This document shows positions 34,238-48,402 of a stretch of DNA of 64,000 bases, in pieces. The stretch is taken from the NCBI GenBank assembly GCA_021030905.1, contig JAGFMI010000004.1, positions 1,302,001 to 1,366,000 on the forward strand, read 5' to 3'. This DNA is from Pyrenula massariospora (Eukaryota; Ascomycota; Eurotiomycetes; Pyrenulales; Pyrenulaceae). The translations under genes were made by a program, and so were the position numbers. Within the stretch, counting starts at the first letter, position 1. Each line of letters begins with the position of its first letter. The notes beneath the pieces were generated by a model that saw nothing but the letters and a program-made list of their open reading frames with translations, had not been told where the DNA came from and did no database searches.

Positions 34238-34813
34238 TTTGCCAGCCGCTTATATCAAAAACTGAGTATAGAAGTAAATGATGTCCAAGTAGGCACTAAA
34301 CAGCTCCACTCCGCTTGATTTTGGGGGTCACTTCCAGAAATGTATTACATGTCCTTGTTAACCAAGTCTGAGTAATCAGCCAAGAACTAAAGGTATAGAG
34401 CTCAACAGAGCTTGCAAGGTACATCGAAGGAAATTCTGACAGATCTAGAGGAAGATATTGATGCGTAACGGGTTTGAATTGTTTCCAGACACCGCGAGGC
34501 TAGCAGGCAAGCAGGCAAACAAGCCGTACGCCGTCTCAAGGGTGATTGGTGGTGAGGGGAAAGCGGGTCAAGTACGACACGGCTGAACAAGTCCTCAGCC
34601 TTATCAGATTTTTGTGTTCCAAAAATGCCCGCAGCGGTCTCTTAAATTACTCAGTGCAAACCTTCCCTTCCTCTACGGGTGATGCTTGTCAAAGCTTAAG
34701 CGGAATTTTGACTCCATATTTTGTTGCAGCCCTCCTTTTTTTAATTCACCAAGTAAGCAGCGACACAACGCGCAAAAATCGGAAGACTACTCGCTCAAAC
34801 AGAAGCTTCTGAA
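34238..34813. promoter_or_regulatory. Divergent upstream region of the Cys-rich gene and lsm8
   Basis: 576 bp between outward-facing start codons. No specific element assigned. Confidence 0.4.
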
Positions 34814-35166
34814 ATGTCACTGCAGTCATACATTGACAGTACGCCATTCCTCGCGGTATTAGTAGTACTGACCACTGATAACTTCTTTTCACAGAGAAAG
34901 TCCTCTTAATTACAGCTGACGGGCGAACCTTAACCGGTACTCTCCTCTCTTGCGATCAGATGACCAATGTCGTCCTCAGCAATACAATTGAACGCGTTAT
35001 TCGCCCCCCAGATGACCCAGAGCCTTCCTCACAAGTCAGCCACGGGCTTTACCTTGTGCGAGGTGACAACATCACAATATGCGGCCTCGTCGACGAAGAT
35101 CTAGATGCGAGTATTGACTGGGACAAGGTTCGTGGGAGCGTTATTGGAGGCACGAAACATGTGTGA
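34814..35166 (+). CDS. lsm8: U6 snRNA-associated Sm-like protein Lsm8
   Basis: Exons 34814-34838 and 34895-35166 (56-nt intron, GTACGC..TTCACAG); 98 aa. The protein starts MSLQSYIDKKVLLITADGRTL, continues with GTLLSCDQMTNVVLSNTIERVI and ends near LYLVRGDNITICGLVDEDLD, the Sm1 and Sm2 motifs. NTIERVI plus the Sm2 RGDNI sequence is diagnostic of Lsm8 rather than the other Lsm subunits. Lsm8 completes the nuclear Lsm2-8 ring on the 3' end of U6 snRNA. The small first exon is typical of fungal Lsm genes. Length matches the family. Confidence 0.96.
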
Positions 35167-38100
35167 TGAGGGTCATGGCTATCTGCACGATTACGAGACT
35201 TGTCAACTAGACGATTAAAGACCGACCTACAGAGGACATCTGAGATACCAGAAGCGTGCGGCACCCACCTCAGCGCGTGTCTTAGAAAGAATTTCGGCGC
35301 AAGTTATCTCGCAGCGTTAGAGATTCTTACATGGGTTTGCAGCGGATCGGCTCCTGAGGGAACCAACGCTTGTTCGCCGTAAAAGAATGGGCTTGTTCAT
35401 CCAGTTTCATGGCGGAATCGACGCCACTAGGGTATCTTTATTGCATGTTCACACGACACGCGCCTGCTGGAGCTTTTCCAGAAGCCGAGAGGCAGCCGAC
35501 GCCTACTGCTGAAGCGCGGTTAACTTCTTTGGGTGAAACATCCATCCGACAACATACTTTCCTCGACTCGACGGCCGAGCCAGGCCCTTTAATGTCGAGT
35601 CCTTCGCAATATTGAAAATCAATAAAATGCCTTTTCACTCTTCTCAAATCAGATCTGACTATCTGCCACGATTAGCACTCTCGGGCGACTCAGGGATTGA
35701 GGCAGGTCCGTTATCAGATGCGGAGTCTCGATTCTAACAAGAATATAACATTCAACCTCTGTCCACGCATATCTTACTTCCTATCATCACCTCTGACGAT
35801 TGCCCCATAGTTCCATCCATACTCTGCTGTGATTGAGATAAATCGTCAACTTTGAGGTCGCAATAGCGGCTACGCCGGGTCTTTGCCTCGAACTGCATCA
35901 TTTACTTCCTCAACTGAGGTACCTGAAGGATTTTGGGGAAAAGAGGCTATTGTGATTTTGTAATGTAACAACATGTCGCAGTACGCCGGCCTCCTGAAAT
36001 ATTGCCACCGTACAGTACTGACCCTTTTGATGGTCACGGTGGAGACCACATTTCTGAGGCGGGTTTGCTCCAGCATCCAACTCTATTGAAAGTTCTATAC
36101 CCGATCAACCCTGACATTTGGAAAGAGCCGAAAAGAGACCAGCCCTGACAAAGTCGTCACAGATGCTGGGATCGAATAGCAGGTCCCTCCTCGTTACGAA
36201 TGGGCTCACACTCCAGGTGCAACCATTGTTGACCCAGGGGTATGCTTCCGGTCTCTGCCGCTGGGTAGAACCCAACACAACTCGCCCACTTGAGGGGATC
36301 GCGCAGGATGCCCCTATCTTTAATAGCTTCCACCAATCGGAAACGAAACCTCGTTCAGATTCTAGACTCAAAGGACAAATTGACTGGTTTAAGGCTAGGA
36401 GGACTGAAGGTAATCCAAGCCTTTGCGTCTTACATCTTGCTATTTCGGTCAGCGAGCTTGATAGATCGAGATGTCTATCTGTTCAATCATTCATCTCTCT
36501 TTCAGGATCAAGTACGCTCAGTAGAAAGACAATTTGAGATCATAAAATGTGGTGATGGTAGTTTGGCCAACGAATGTTATCAAAGCAGTTTGCTCAGGAG
36601 GTTGGATATGGGGTCTTGGCAGATTTGAACGTCAAGTCAGCAATTCATTTTCAGCAGCGAGAGCTAAGAACCGCTGAAGAACTTCTTCCAATTCACTGAC
36701 TCTGCGGGAATGGGTATGTCCTTGTAAAAGCTCTTTTTCGTAGACGAACGATAAGTCATGTTTTCCGTGACAACGATTTCTTCTATTTTGTCTATCTGAG
36801 CGCTTGGTCAGGATATCTTTCAAACATAACATTTATCACTGTCATTCTTCTTTATACGAGTAAAGTCGGCTTAACCTCTCTGGCCTCAGATCTCGCCAGC
36901 CGATAGTGTCTCTTGTTTTTCTCTTGCCTCGAAAGTTGAACGATACACCTTACAACCGGGAATGGCATCTCACCACGAGATAGCCGTTGTCAGACAATGC
37001 AGGGCCACATACGGCCGCGTCTAACGGGTAGACCGGTCTATCTCTTCCGACGTCCTTATTCCAAAAGTGATCTGTGTCTGGTGCATCAGATCGCTTTGCT
37101 TTGGCTAAAGCGACTATCATTTCTAGCTAAGGCGCTTTGAATCGGCCTGATAGGCTTTGCTTGTACTTATGACCTTGTTACACACGCCGCCTGAATTCGC
37201 CGGCGTAATTCCTAACCAATCGATTTACCGTCGAACTTCTTTCTTCATTGCAGCTAACATCATCTCTTCTTACTGCACCATTTTCGCATACTCGCAAGAT
37301 TTCATGCACATTTTCGTCGAAACGAAAGGAATCGACTCAAGGTACTGCGTGTCGCCTTACGCGGAGTTACCATGTTCCAGAATTTACCGACCAATTCACC
37401 TTATGAAGCCCTGGGGTGCCTGGTACTCTGACTCTTCAGAACTCAGTCACGACTCCAGTCCCCGCTCTGAGTCTGATGAATTCCAGGCACGGCTCAATTT
37501 GTCTATAGAGACTCCCTGTTACCATTTCTACGGCTGTCTACTTCGAATGACGAACCCTAACATTTCAGCTCAGAACGATATGGCGCATGCCTCCGTACAA
37601 CTCCTTCGCGGAACTCGAGCTTGGATTACCGTCGCTATTAAGGCACATGCTCCGCTGACGCCCATAAAAAGAGCTTTTCTCTCTCGAACAGAAGCGTTTC
37701 AACATTGACTAAAAGTCTACGGATTACAGAACGGCCAGTAATCAACAGACATAGTTATTCCTTATTCGTTAGAGCCACCCTACCTTTACCTGAACAGTCT
37801 CGAGCTACCAAATCGAAACTATTAAGTGCTACGCGCGACATCTTTGCCAAGACCATGGTCTGGAAATGATTTGATGAAGCCGTCCTCGCCTGGTCCTTGG
37901 CATCTATTTAAGGAGTCTGGAATTGCAGAGGCGCAATCCGACTTAGAAAAATCGCCATTGTGGGTACGCGTTCTAATTTTGCACTATATATTGCTTGTCC
38001 CGTGAGTTCCTATTATGCTCTACACCGGAAGGACTCCCTTGGACGTCAATTCCATTCTCGAGCTTAGAGAAAGGCTGACTTGGTCCGTCATGGTCGAGAG

Positions 38101-38540
38101 ACTTAGTGCCACAGGATGCATCTTGTCAGAATTTTCATAATTTCATTTCTTCATGGAAATCGTACACCATTCCGCATGCCCGTAGTCTGCTTATAGTACA
38201 AAACGTGCTTTACAATGCTCCGACGCCTTCCATGCCAGCCCATTCCAAATGGAAAAGGGCTGCAAGAAAAATGCAGAATTTTCAACTTTTTTTTGAAAAG
38301 AAGAAGAAGAAGGAGAAGAATCTAGGTACACGGAGCAAAGGTCAAAAACAACGAGCAACACCCAAAGACGATCTAGGTTCTCTCCTTGAACAAAACAACA
38401 ACCACCCAAAGACAATCTAGGTTCTCTCATCGAGCAAAACAACGAACACCCAAGACAATCTAGGTTTTCTCATTGAGCAAAACGACGGATGGAAACCACC
38501 TCTTATCCTTTCCCTCGGTCTAACCCTTCCTCTTCGTCCC
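35167..38540. other. Gene-poor gap
   Basis: 3.4 kb without a supportable gene. The longest ATG-initiated frame is 37169-37708 (+, about 179 codons, start MTLLHTPPEF) and has no recognisable family. A plus-strand frame at 36118-36537 includes TNGLTLQVQPLLTQGYASGL, which reads like a coding relic. A 44-bp tandem repeat lies near the right end. Confidence 0.35.
38318..38487. repeat. 44-bp tandem repeat (about 3.5 copies)
   Basis: A 44-bp unit with core ATCTAGGTTCTCTC plus GAGCAAAACAACGAACACCC is repeated head to tail: full copies start at 38364 and 38408, a partial copy follows at 38452, and a diverged copy lies at about 38320-38363. Copies differ at a few positions. It begins next to a GAAGAAGAAG purine run and ends about 55 bp from the stop codon of the adjacent minus-strand gene. 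Confidence 0.85.
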
Positions 38541-40163
38541 CTATCCCTCTGTCCACCTCCCTTCCGGCGACCTCTCCCGGTAGCGAGCCGGGAAGTCGGG
38601 TCGAACGTTGCTGTACAAATAATCCCACTGGTCTCCATTTTCCATCTGGGACTTGGTCGGCGATGTTGGCGGAGCAAGACCGGTGACTAATGACACCCAT
38701 GGCGGCGGCTGGATGGGTGAATCAGATGCAGCGGACGAAGCTGAGGAGAGAGATGGTGTGTCGTGATTGTCGAGAGACTGGCGGGCTGGAGATACGGTTT
38801 TGCGCGGTGGAGAGCTATGTTTCAAGGCTCGTCGAAAATGGACTGGTAGAGGACGTTGAACTGTGGTGTCGTCGTCGATAGGGACTCGACCGGCCATAAC
38901 ATCTGCCGACGGAGGAGGTTGGAGCATCCACGCCCAATCATCGCGATGCTCTGGAAGGGCGGACACTATAGGTGGGTGGAGATCATTAACAGCTGGATGG
39001 CGAAACGGCGGCCGAATGTAGGGGTTCAAGGGCAGGGGTGGGATTTCCGAATTAATAGCTTCGTTGGGGATCAGCGCCCTGTGGATAGGATCATAGGTGC
39101 GTGGTTGGTAGGCGAAGTTGACACCTCGGTTATGGGCCCGCGGCCAGGTATGCGGGTCGTAGTCGTAATCGGCATATTCAGAATCGGCATATAAGACCGA
39201 GGTAATTGATAGATTGCGAGAAGGGAAATTTAAGGATGACGAGGAAGATGAGGATGATGTCCAGTTGCTTAGGTTCCAGAGATGAGAGTTCTTGGGCAGC
39301 TTTATTGGGGAGTTATGGTCAGATGGCCACCTTGGACCGGTTGCATGGTGCCATATTCTGCTAAGGCTATCCCCTATTCCCCAAAGAGGCTCTTCAGGTC
39401 GTTCGTAGCGAACCCAGTTCCATTTTGATGGGTCGACACTCGCTTTCAAAGTGTCTTTGATATTGTTGAGGGTTGAGGGTGATTGAGTAGGCTCTGCCGA
39501 TTGTTTTGCTTCGTGGATGAAAACAGTCCCGGCGGGTTTAGAGGTTTGTTTGTTGGTTTCAGGAATCTTTGCGATTTTAGAGGAGTGTTTACTAGGTTTC
39601 GAAGTTTCATCAAGTTTGGAGGGGCTTTTGTTGGTTTCAGAAGTCTTTGCGACTATAGAGGAGTTTTTATTAGGTTTCGAAGTCTCTTCAACTTTAGAGG
39701 GTTGTGTGCTGGTTTCGGGAGTCTTTGCGACTTTAGAGTGTTTAATAGGTTTCGACGTATCTTCAAATTTAGGGAGTTGTTTATTTTTAGGTGATGTTGG
39801 AGCTTCGCTTATGTGCGAAGTGGTTGGGTTTATTCCCAGAGGAAACAGTTTCTCGCGAGGTTCTGTTGGGTCTCTTTCAAACTGTACTTTCTCGGCTTTG
39901 CGGATTTGCTTTTTGATATCTTCGTGGCCTCGCCATCCCTTCGGAGGGCCGGGTCCCGTATCAATCTCCTCTGCCCAGTATGAATTGGTCTCGAATGGTG
40001 TGGGTTGTAATATGATGCTTGGTTGTTGGGTCACAAGGGTTGCTCGCTCTTTTCTCGTCTTAGTAGCTTCGCGGCGTCTCTTGCTTCGTTGTTTCGCATC
40101 AAGACAAGGTGTGCATGCAGCGTAATAGAAGATTGCGGACTGTGCGCCGCGCCACAGCCACAT
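38541..40163 (-). CDS. Conserved fungal protein, MWLWRGAQSA N-terminus, internal repeats
   Basis: Single-exon ORF of 540 aa. The N-terminus MWLWRGAQSAIFYYAACTPC followed by the basic stretch KQRSKRRREATKTRKER is a pattern I associate with a widespread unnamed ascomycete family; the hydrophobic start then basic run suggests a membrane-peripheral or palmitoylated protein. A conserved SYWAEEIDTGPGPPKGWRG block follows. Residues 132-209 (DNA 39537-39770) are three imperfect 26-aa repeats of the type ETSKPxKHSSKxAKTPETNKxPSK. The second half is Pro/Ser-rich with conserved islands: WNWVRYERPEEPLWGIGDSL and PPPWVSLVTGLAPPTSPTK. Function unknown. It sits between two DNA tandem arrays in a gene-poor stretch. 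Confidence 0.82.
   Translation of the reverse strand: MWLWRGAQSAIFYYAACTPCLDAKQRSKRRREATKTRKERATLVTQQPSIILQPTPFETNSYWAEEIDTGPGPPKGWRGHEDIKKQIRKAEKVQFERDPTEPREKLFPLGINPTTSHISEAPTSPKNKQLPKFEDTSKPIKHSKVAKTPETSTQPSKVEETSKPNKNSSIVAKTSETNKSPSKLDETSKPSKHSSKIAKIPETNKQTSKPAGTVFIHEAKQSAEPTQSPSTLNNIKDTLKASVDPSKWNWVRYERPEEPLWGIGDSLSRIWHHATGPRWPSDHNSPIKLPKNSHLWNLSNWTSSSSSSSSLNFPSRNLSITSVLYADSEYADYDYDPHTWPRAHNRGVNFAYQPRTYDPIHRALIPNEAINSEIPPLPLNPYIRPPFRHPAVNDLHPPIVSALPEHRDDWAWMLQPPPSADVMAGRVPIDDDTTVQRPLPVHFRRALKHSSPPRKTVSPARQSLDNHDTPSLSSASSAASDSPIQPPPWVSLVTGLAPPTSPTKSQMENGDQWDYLYSNVRPDFPARYRERSPEGRWTEG
39537..39770 (-). repeat. Three imperfect 78-bp in-frame coding repeats
   Basis: Encodes residues 132-209 of the MWLWRGAQSA protein: three units of about 26 residues sharing ETSKP, an AK(T/I)xET core and PSK. 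The unit length is a multiple of three, so copy-number change would keep the frame. Confidence 0.8.
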
Positions 40164-41115
40164 GACGATTCACGGTGGGAGTATGATGGTGAGTGAAGAT
40201 GTAGAAAGGTGGGCAGAGAGACTTATGTTTGCGGGGCCAAAAGGTCGCCAAGCCCGTTCGGATAAGCTTTGGCCCTTCGGCCCCCACTACGATATCGGTC
40301 CTCACTAAAAATCTTCAAAGGTACCACTATTTCACTGCTACCATATTCTAACTACTGTACCTTACTTACTGTGCTTTAATTACTGTACCCTAGCCACTGT
40401 ACCCTAGCCACTGTACCCTAGCCACTGTACCCTAGCCACTGTACCCTAGCCACTGTACCCTAATTACTGCACCCTAGCTATTATACCCTACATACTGTAG
40501 CCTAGTCACTGTACCCTGACTACTGTGGGGACTCGCTACGAGCAATAAGGGTCCCCGGCTAGCAGCGCTTCCTCACGATGAGGTCCTACCATCGAAGTGT
40601 CCCATTGATCACCTTCTACTCCTGTGTTTGATTAAGGAAATCGTTGGAGAGGCACGAAACCTAAACTCATCCCAGAATTTGAAGAATACGTGTCCTCATA
40701 TTGGCCAAGAATTTCCAGAAGGGCTGTGATACCATTGCGGGGCATTGCGCTCATCTTTGCTCATGTCCATACAATCTGTGTCAGGGCATCACTCTGCGCA
40801 GCTGGATCTACCCTTTATGAATCCTACTGACATTCTCTGCGAGATGTCTTTGCCTGACTTGTATCCAAATCTCAAGATAGCGACTTCTTTGCAAAGCTGA
40901 AATGACAGCCAATGTTATGCGGATACTGCGATTTAACCTAAACTCACGGATGACATGAAGGTGGTCTTGAGGCTATCAGGTAGGTCGCCATGTCTTTTCC
41001 GTAGAACGAAAGATTTTATATGTTCATTGTTGGTGAGATCACTGATCACGCAAGACTTCTTCCAATTATTACTCCCTTACTTACTCCTCTATAACTATTC
41101 TTGGAGAATTCTAAG
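40164..41115. other. Intergenic, holds the 14-bp array
   Basis: Upstream of the MWLWRGAQSA gene (-) and of the decayed subtilisin (+). Apart from the tandem array listed separately, nothing is recognised. Confidence 0.4.
40354..40530. repeat. 14-bp minisatellite, ACTGTACCCTAGCC unit
   Basis: About 12.5 head-to-tail copies of a 14-bp unit: five identical copies at 40382-40451, with diverged copies on both sides (two to the left, five and a half to the right). The array lies about 190 bp upstream of the start codon of the MWLWRGAQSA gene. The identical centre with decayed flanks is the usual signature of unequal exchange or replication slippage. Confidence 0.95.
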
Positions 41116-42273
41116 ATGTATGTCCTCCTGTTTCTTATTCTGGGAACCCAGCTCCTGCTCGGTGCAAAACTGGCGCCCTACCGTCTCACGCCAACATTCA
41201 AACCAGTACGAGACGAATACGTAGTCATGCTGGGCGTGAATCACACATTGGGGGCTCGTTTTGAATGTATTGGATCAACCATTTCTTCAAAGACCGCCGG
41301 CATCTTTCGCACCATCAGCACTATCAATAGGTATAGGCCTCGTCTCGACAATCATACAGTTTATAGCTTGATTAATTCCAATGATAGCGTTCTCCACAGC
41401 TAGTGTAGTAGCAGGCCTGTGCCTACCAAGGGACTCCATTCTGGCCAGGCGTGTGCACAGAATCAGACATGCGGGCTTCAGCCATCCCGTCCATGGGAAA
41501 AGCAGCACAACAAAAGGATGTAATGGTCTGAAAATCATGTTAACTAAGGGCACAAGGACCGTCATTGTGTCCAAGTCTGGGTTCTCGGCTCAGGTGTTGG
41601 ACTTACTCATGATATTTTTGGACATGGAAAGCACGCTGTCAATTTCAAAAGCATGAAAAAGTATAGGTACTTCGACGAGCTGATAATAGACACTGATGAA
41701 CATCGAACAAACGTGGCCGGCGTTGTGCGCGGAAATGCAAAATGGGCCAAGATGGTGAACATCGATGTCGTTGGCAAAGGCCACACCGATGGCAAGATAA
41801 TAGAAGCCATCCACGACGCCACCGAGGAACACATAGGTCACCGAAGAAACCCAAGCACTGGGAAGGATTTGTACCAAGCCTATTACTAAGGGACCGCGAA
41901 TGAACACGCGCTTGAGACTGCACTGAAAGCCGCATATTACACTGGCATACCAGCTCTTGTTGCGGCTAGGAATTACGGCAAAGAGGAGGTCTGCCCACCA
42001 TGTGGATATCCCCCATCCATGATCTGTGCCACCAGCTGTGACAGGGACTACTGGCTCGGCGAAAATACGAATTGGGGCACCGGTGTTGATATCTCTACGC
42101 CTGGGAGAGCTTGCACATGCCAGGAATTAAAGAAGACCATGGACGAGATGTCGCACATGGCACCAGCGTTACCAATGCCAGCCACGGCAGGGGTTATATC
42201 CATTTTCGTCAATTACGAAGCTATTGACGACAAATTAAGAAGGTGCAGCAACGACCGAGGGACAATGCGGTGA
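41116..42273 (+). pseudogene. Decayed secreted subtilisin-like protease (peptidase S8A)
   Basis: The start is well preserved: a signal peptide (MYVLLFLILGTQLLLGAKLA) and propeptide start APYRLTPTF, then DEYVVMLG, as in proteinase-K-type enzymes. Later blocks align with S8 in order but in changing frames: VLGSGVGLTHDIFG where the family has VLDTG, so the catalytic Asp is Gly. Then comes DTDEHRTNVAGVVRGNAKWA (family DxxGHGTHVAG), keeping the catalytic His but not the second. It continues with NVDIST-like GTGVDISTPGRACTC, and SHMAPALPMPATAGV where GTSMATPHVAG should be, so Ser is lost. A stop at 41401-41403 and later frame changes interrupt it. I read it as a pseudogene of a secreted protease of the host. 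Confidence 0.75.
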
Positions 42274-43356
42274 AGGAGGCGCTCATTTTGGAGCCTTAAT
42301 TTCTTATTACAATTAACGAGCTGCCTGACATAGGATTTGGAAACGCAGACAAAGACAACAGCGTCCCGTGTAAGGCGCCTTACCCAAGCATTAGCCTTCA
42401 ATATACAGCCCACCACAGCTGCAGCTGGGGTCACAACGAGAACAACAGATAGTAAGCTCGCTCTCCCAAGAAATAGAAGAACCTCTGCTTACTCAAAAAC
42501 AGTAGTCACCTCTGACCGTTTAACTGACAGCGCCAACGTAACTTTCGAGGGACGAACATGAATTATATCTAGAAAGGAAACCAGCATGCAATCCGGTGAA
42601 CAACCCATCACTGTATGCCGGATAGACCCTTTTAGCCCTTTGGCCCATGAACGCCAATTATATCTTGCCTAAGCTGAGAGCCTTGAGATGTATGTATCTT
42701 TACTCCCTTTATATGCCCCTGACAACAGTCTCATAAAGTTCTATTACGAGATGAAAAAGGTTGCACCGCTTATCTCGTCTTCATAGGATGACTTGCTCCC
42801 TTACTTGAACGTCTTTGCAAGCAACAGTCAAACAGGCTTCATGGACTGGACGCCGCCAAGAGCCCCTTTTTTTCGATTTGGTTTGGGATCCTCTTACCTA
42901 AAGCAAAATCGTCGCCTCTAGGACGATTGAACAGTCAATTTTACAATATTCCAATTTGGTATTTTGCGCAGGACTCGGTTAGAACGGAAAGAAAAAGCAG
43001 TCCATGGAAATGCATCGATAATGATCTATAAACTTTCACTTTCATTTTCCAGTTCCATCTCGCCTCTTCCCCCTGACCATTGAATCCAGACAAAGTGCCG
43101 ACGTCGAACCGCCATACTTGCGTGCTTTGTGGATACTCTCAACGGCCCAGCTTTCCGCGCTCCACAGCATCGTACGCATCTTTTGATGCCCCAAAAATTC
43201 GACTTTTCATTTTCTTCAATGCACACCTTCCCATCTTTGCGTAAAATCTCGCTAGTAGAGATGCGAAGATCCGATAAGAAAAACGACCTCAGATGTAGGG
43301 GTAGGGGCTCCAGGCGGAAAACAGAGAAGCGGCATAAGACATGGCCTGAAAATGTA
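42274..43356. other. Intergenic, nothing recognised
   Basis: 1.1 kb between the subtilisin relic and the 3' end of the SURF4 gene. Only unconvincing short ORFs. Confidence 0.35.
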
Positions 43357-44531
43357 CTAATAGACCTTTTTCTTCTCGTCGACGCTAAGTTGGCCGGGAC
43401 CCATGTTGACCAGGAGGAGAAGTCCCCCGCTGGAGGATTTTGTTAGCCCCGTAGGTAGAGAATTTGGTGAGCGTCGTAGACTTACACAATAGATAGGATC
43501 TGGAAGAAGTCATACTTCGCAAAGTCCTTGTGGGGATGGTGCGGGTGCAGCTGGCCTCCTTGTCAGTATCTTCCGACAAGCTAGGGGTTTTTCAAGAACA
43601 CTCACCGTCCAGAAATTGTTCACCAACACATTGAATATACTGAGCACCACCACCAACAAAATGGCGCTCAACTTGGCCTTGAACCCAACCACAACCATGA
43701 CGCACGCGCCGAGCCCGATCAAACTCACAATGACCCTCCATAGACTCCACTCTCCTGAAAATACAAACCCAACAAACAAAAACACCAGCAGCACCCTGCC
43801 CCCCAATTGGACATACATCTTGCGATCCTTCTCATCGATCTGGGGCAGCCCCGCCGGCGCGAACCTCTTGCGTACCCAAGAGTCAGAGAGAACCATGAGC
43901 AGGCCCCCCATGACGGAGAGGTTGCGGAGGAAGAAGTTGAGGTCAAAGATGAGGCCGTAGCCTAGAGCCTGCGTAATGACGACGCCGAGGAGACCGGCGA
44001 CAGCATATTCGGAGTACTTGCGTGCTATTACTAGGGTGCTGCAGACGGACATGGCAATTACATTAGAGAGGAGGAAGAGGTGGGTTATGCCGCGTGGTAC
44101 TATGGTTGATGTCTTAGCAACAACGGACGTTGGCAGAGCATGGAGAGGACCTTACTGTGTCTGAAGTCTTTCAGGTAGATGAGCTGATCGCTCCATTGTG
44201 TGATTATTCGAAGTGCGTCTTCGATGAATGTGACAACGATGAGAAAGCGGCCGATTGCTGGGAGGTATCTGGATTGATGGAGATGCAGTCAGCTAAATGC
44301 CATGAATCGTCCGTTCGAATGATATTCAGCTACGGGTAGTAGAGAATAAGTCAGTAGCACGTACGGCTTCATCGGCTCTCCCAAGGTATTCAGCCAGTCC
44401 TCGATTTTGCTCGTTTGCTCTCTGATCGCATCCAGTGGGCTGGGGTCATTCGTCGCATCGTCGTTTCTCGACCCTCCAAATGTATTTGAAGCTCCCAGGT
44501 TATATCCCGCCGTCCCACGGATCTGTGCCAT
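43357..44531 (-). CDS. erv29: SURF4/Erv29 cargo receptor of COPII vesicles
   Basis: Exons 44365-44531, 44156-44268, 43606-44099, 43486-43550 and 43357-43429; 303 aa. The cytosolic N-terminus (MAQIRGTAGYNLG ... REQTSKIEDWLNTLGEPMKP) leads into the SURF4 core: YLPAIGRFLIVVTFIEDALRI, then QWSDQLIYL, IPRGITHLFLL, RNLSVMGGLLMVLSD, GRVLLVFLFVGFVFSGEWS and VNNFWT. The last two exons supply [44 protein letters not shown]. The end carries a KKxx-type dilysine signal for retrieval to the ER. SURF4/Erv29 packages soluble secretory proteins at the ER. The 96-nt first intron and four junctions agree with the protein family across their length. The start is the ATG at 44531; frame continues upstream only from a TTG. 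Confidence 0.95.
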
Positions 44532-45523
44532 GGCTCGTTCGTTCAATATTCAAAGGAATGCAGACCAACAGTTGGATGGGAGGCTCGCCCGCACGGGTCT
44601 TGGGCAAGGTTTGGTAGATCTGACGGAAGGTATAGCACAAATCCAGGAGGAGAAAATGATAGATTACGCGGTAAAGGGTCCTCTCGAGTACATATAAGAA
44701 AAAGAGGCAGATCTGGGGGCTGCGACATGCAGGATGGGAAACGGTTGTGTGGCCGTGGCGCGGAGTTATTGATGGCTGCACACACACATGAGGCCACGCT
44801 GGCTGGGACTCTCTCCAAGCTCTGGCGTTGCAAGGGAAGAAGAAGCCGCGGCTGGCCAATCAACGGGGCGGCGAATTGGCTCGAGGCTGCAAGCATGTGG
44901 GGTTGAGATACAACACACCCTACAACACCTTGTGCTCACGCTTTTTATTTATAGACCTCACCAGATCAAGTTGACGACGATCCTACCACTCTACTCTGGT
45001 CATTCAACCGCCACCAAGACTTCGGGTCTGAGGAGTGCATCTTCGTTACGTTACCAAGAACGATGACGCTGGTGGATATTTGTAGGCCCACGAGGCGACG
45101 GTGATTATCACTAGATGAAACGATCATCTTGCCGTAGTAGGCTGAATCCACAGAAGCAGCGAAACTCTGACTCCTTCCCACCCCTTTTCGACGCACCGAC
45201 ACTATGCTTAAAGTCTGAGAGTCCACGTCACATCCCGCTTTCCATGGGAAGCAGGAAACGGACCGCGTGCAGTAGAGCATTCCCGGTATACGCAAAATAG
45301 TCATTTATAGAATGCGTTCGCCTGTATGGCAGAGGTCTATGCATACATGCGAACCTTGTAATTCAGAGCCTGCGTCTTGTTCAGTGCCATTTGCTATCCG
45401 TTCTTTTCCCCTAGGCGCAAGTATGTAGATGGTCCTTACGGCTGGCGAACCTAATGATGGCGTACTCAGAGAGGCGCAACCTATGTCTTCCGATTCCCGC
45501 TGTACACTCTGCGACAACTTCGC
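44532..45523. other. Intergenic between erv29 and rsp5
   Basis: About 1 kb carrying the erv29 promoter and the rsp5 3' end. Small overlapping ORFs have no recognisable content. Confidence 0.4.

Positions 45524-48402
<2,879 letters not shown>

Noticed and set aside
40354-40530. Interstitial telomere repeat
   Set aside because: The unit is 14 bp (ACTGTACCCTAGCC), not the hexamer CCCTAA; only one diverged copy contains CCCTAA by chance.
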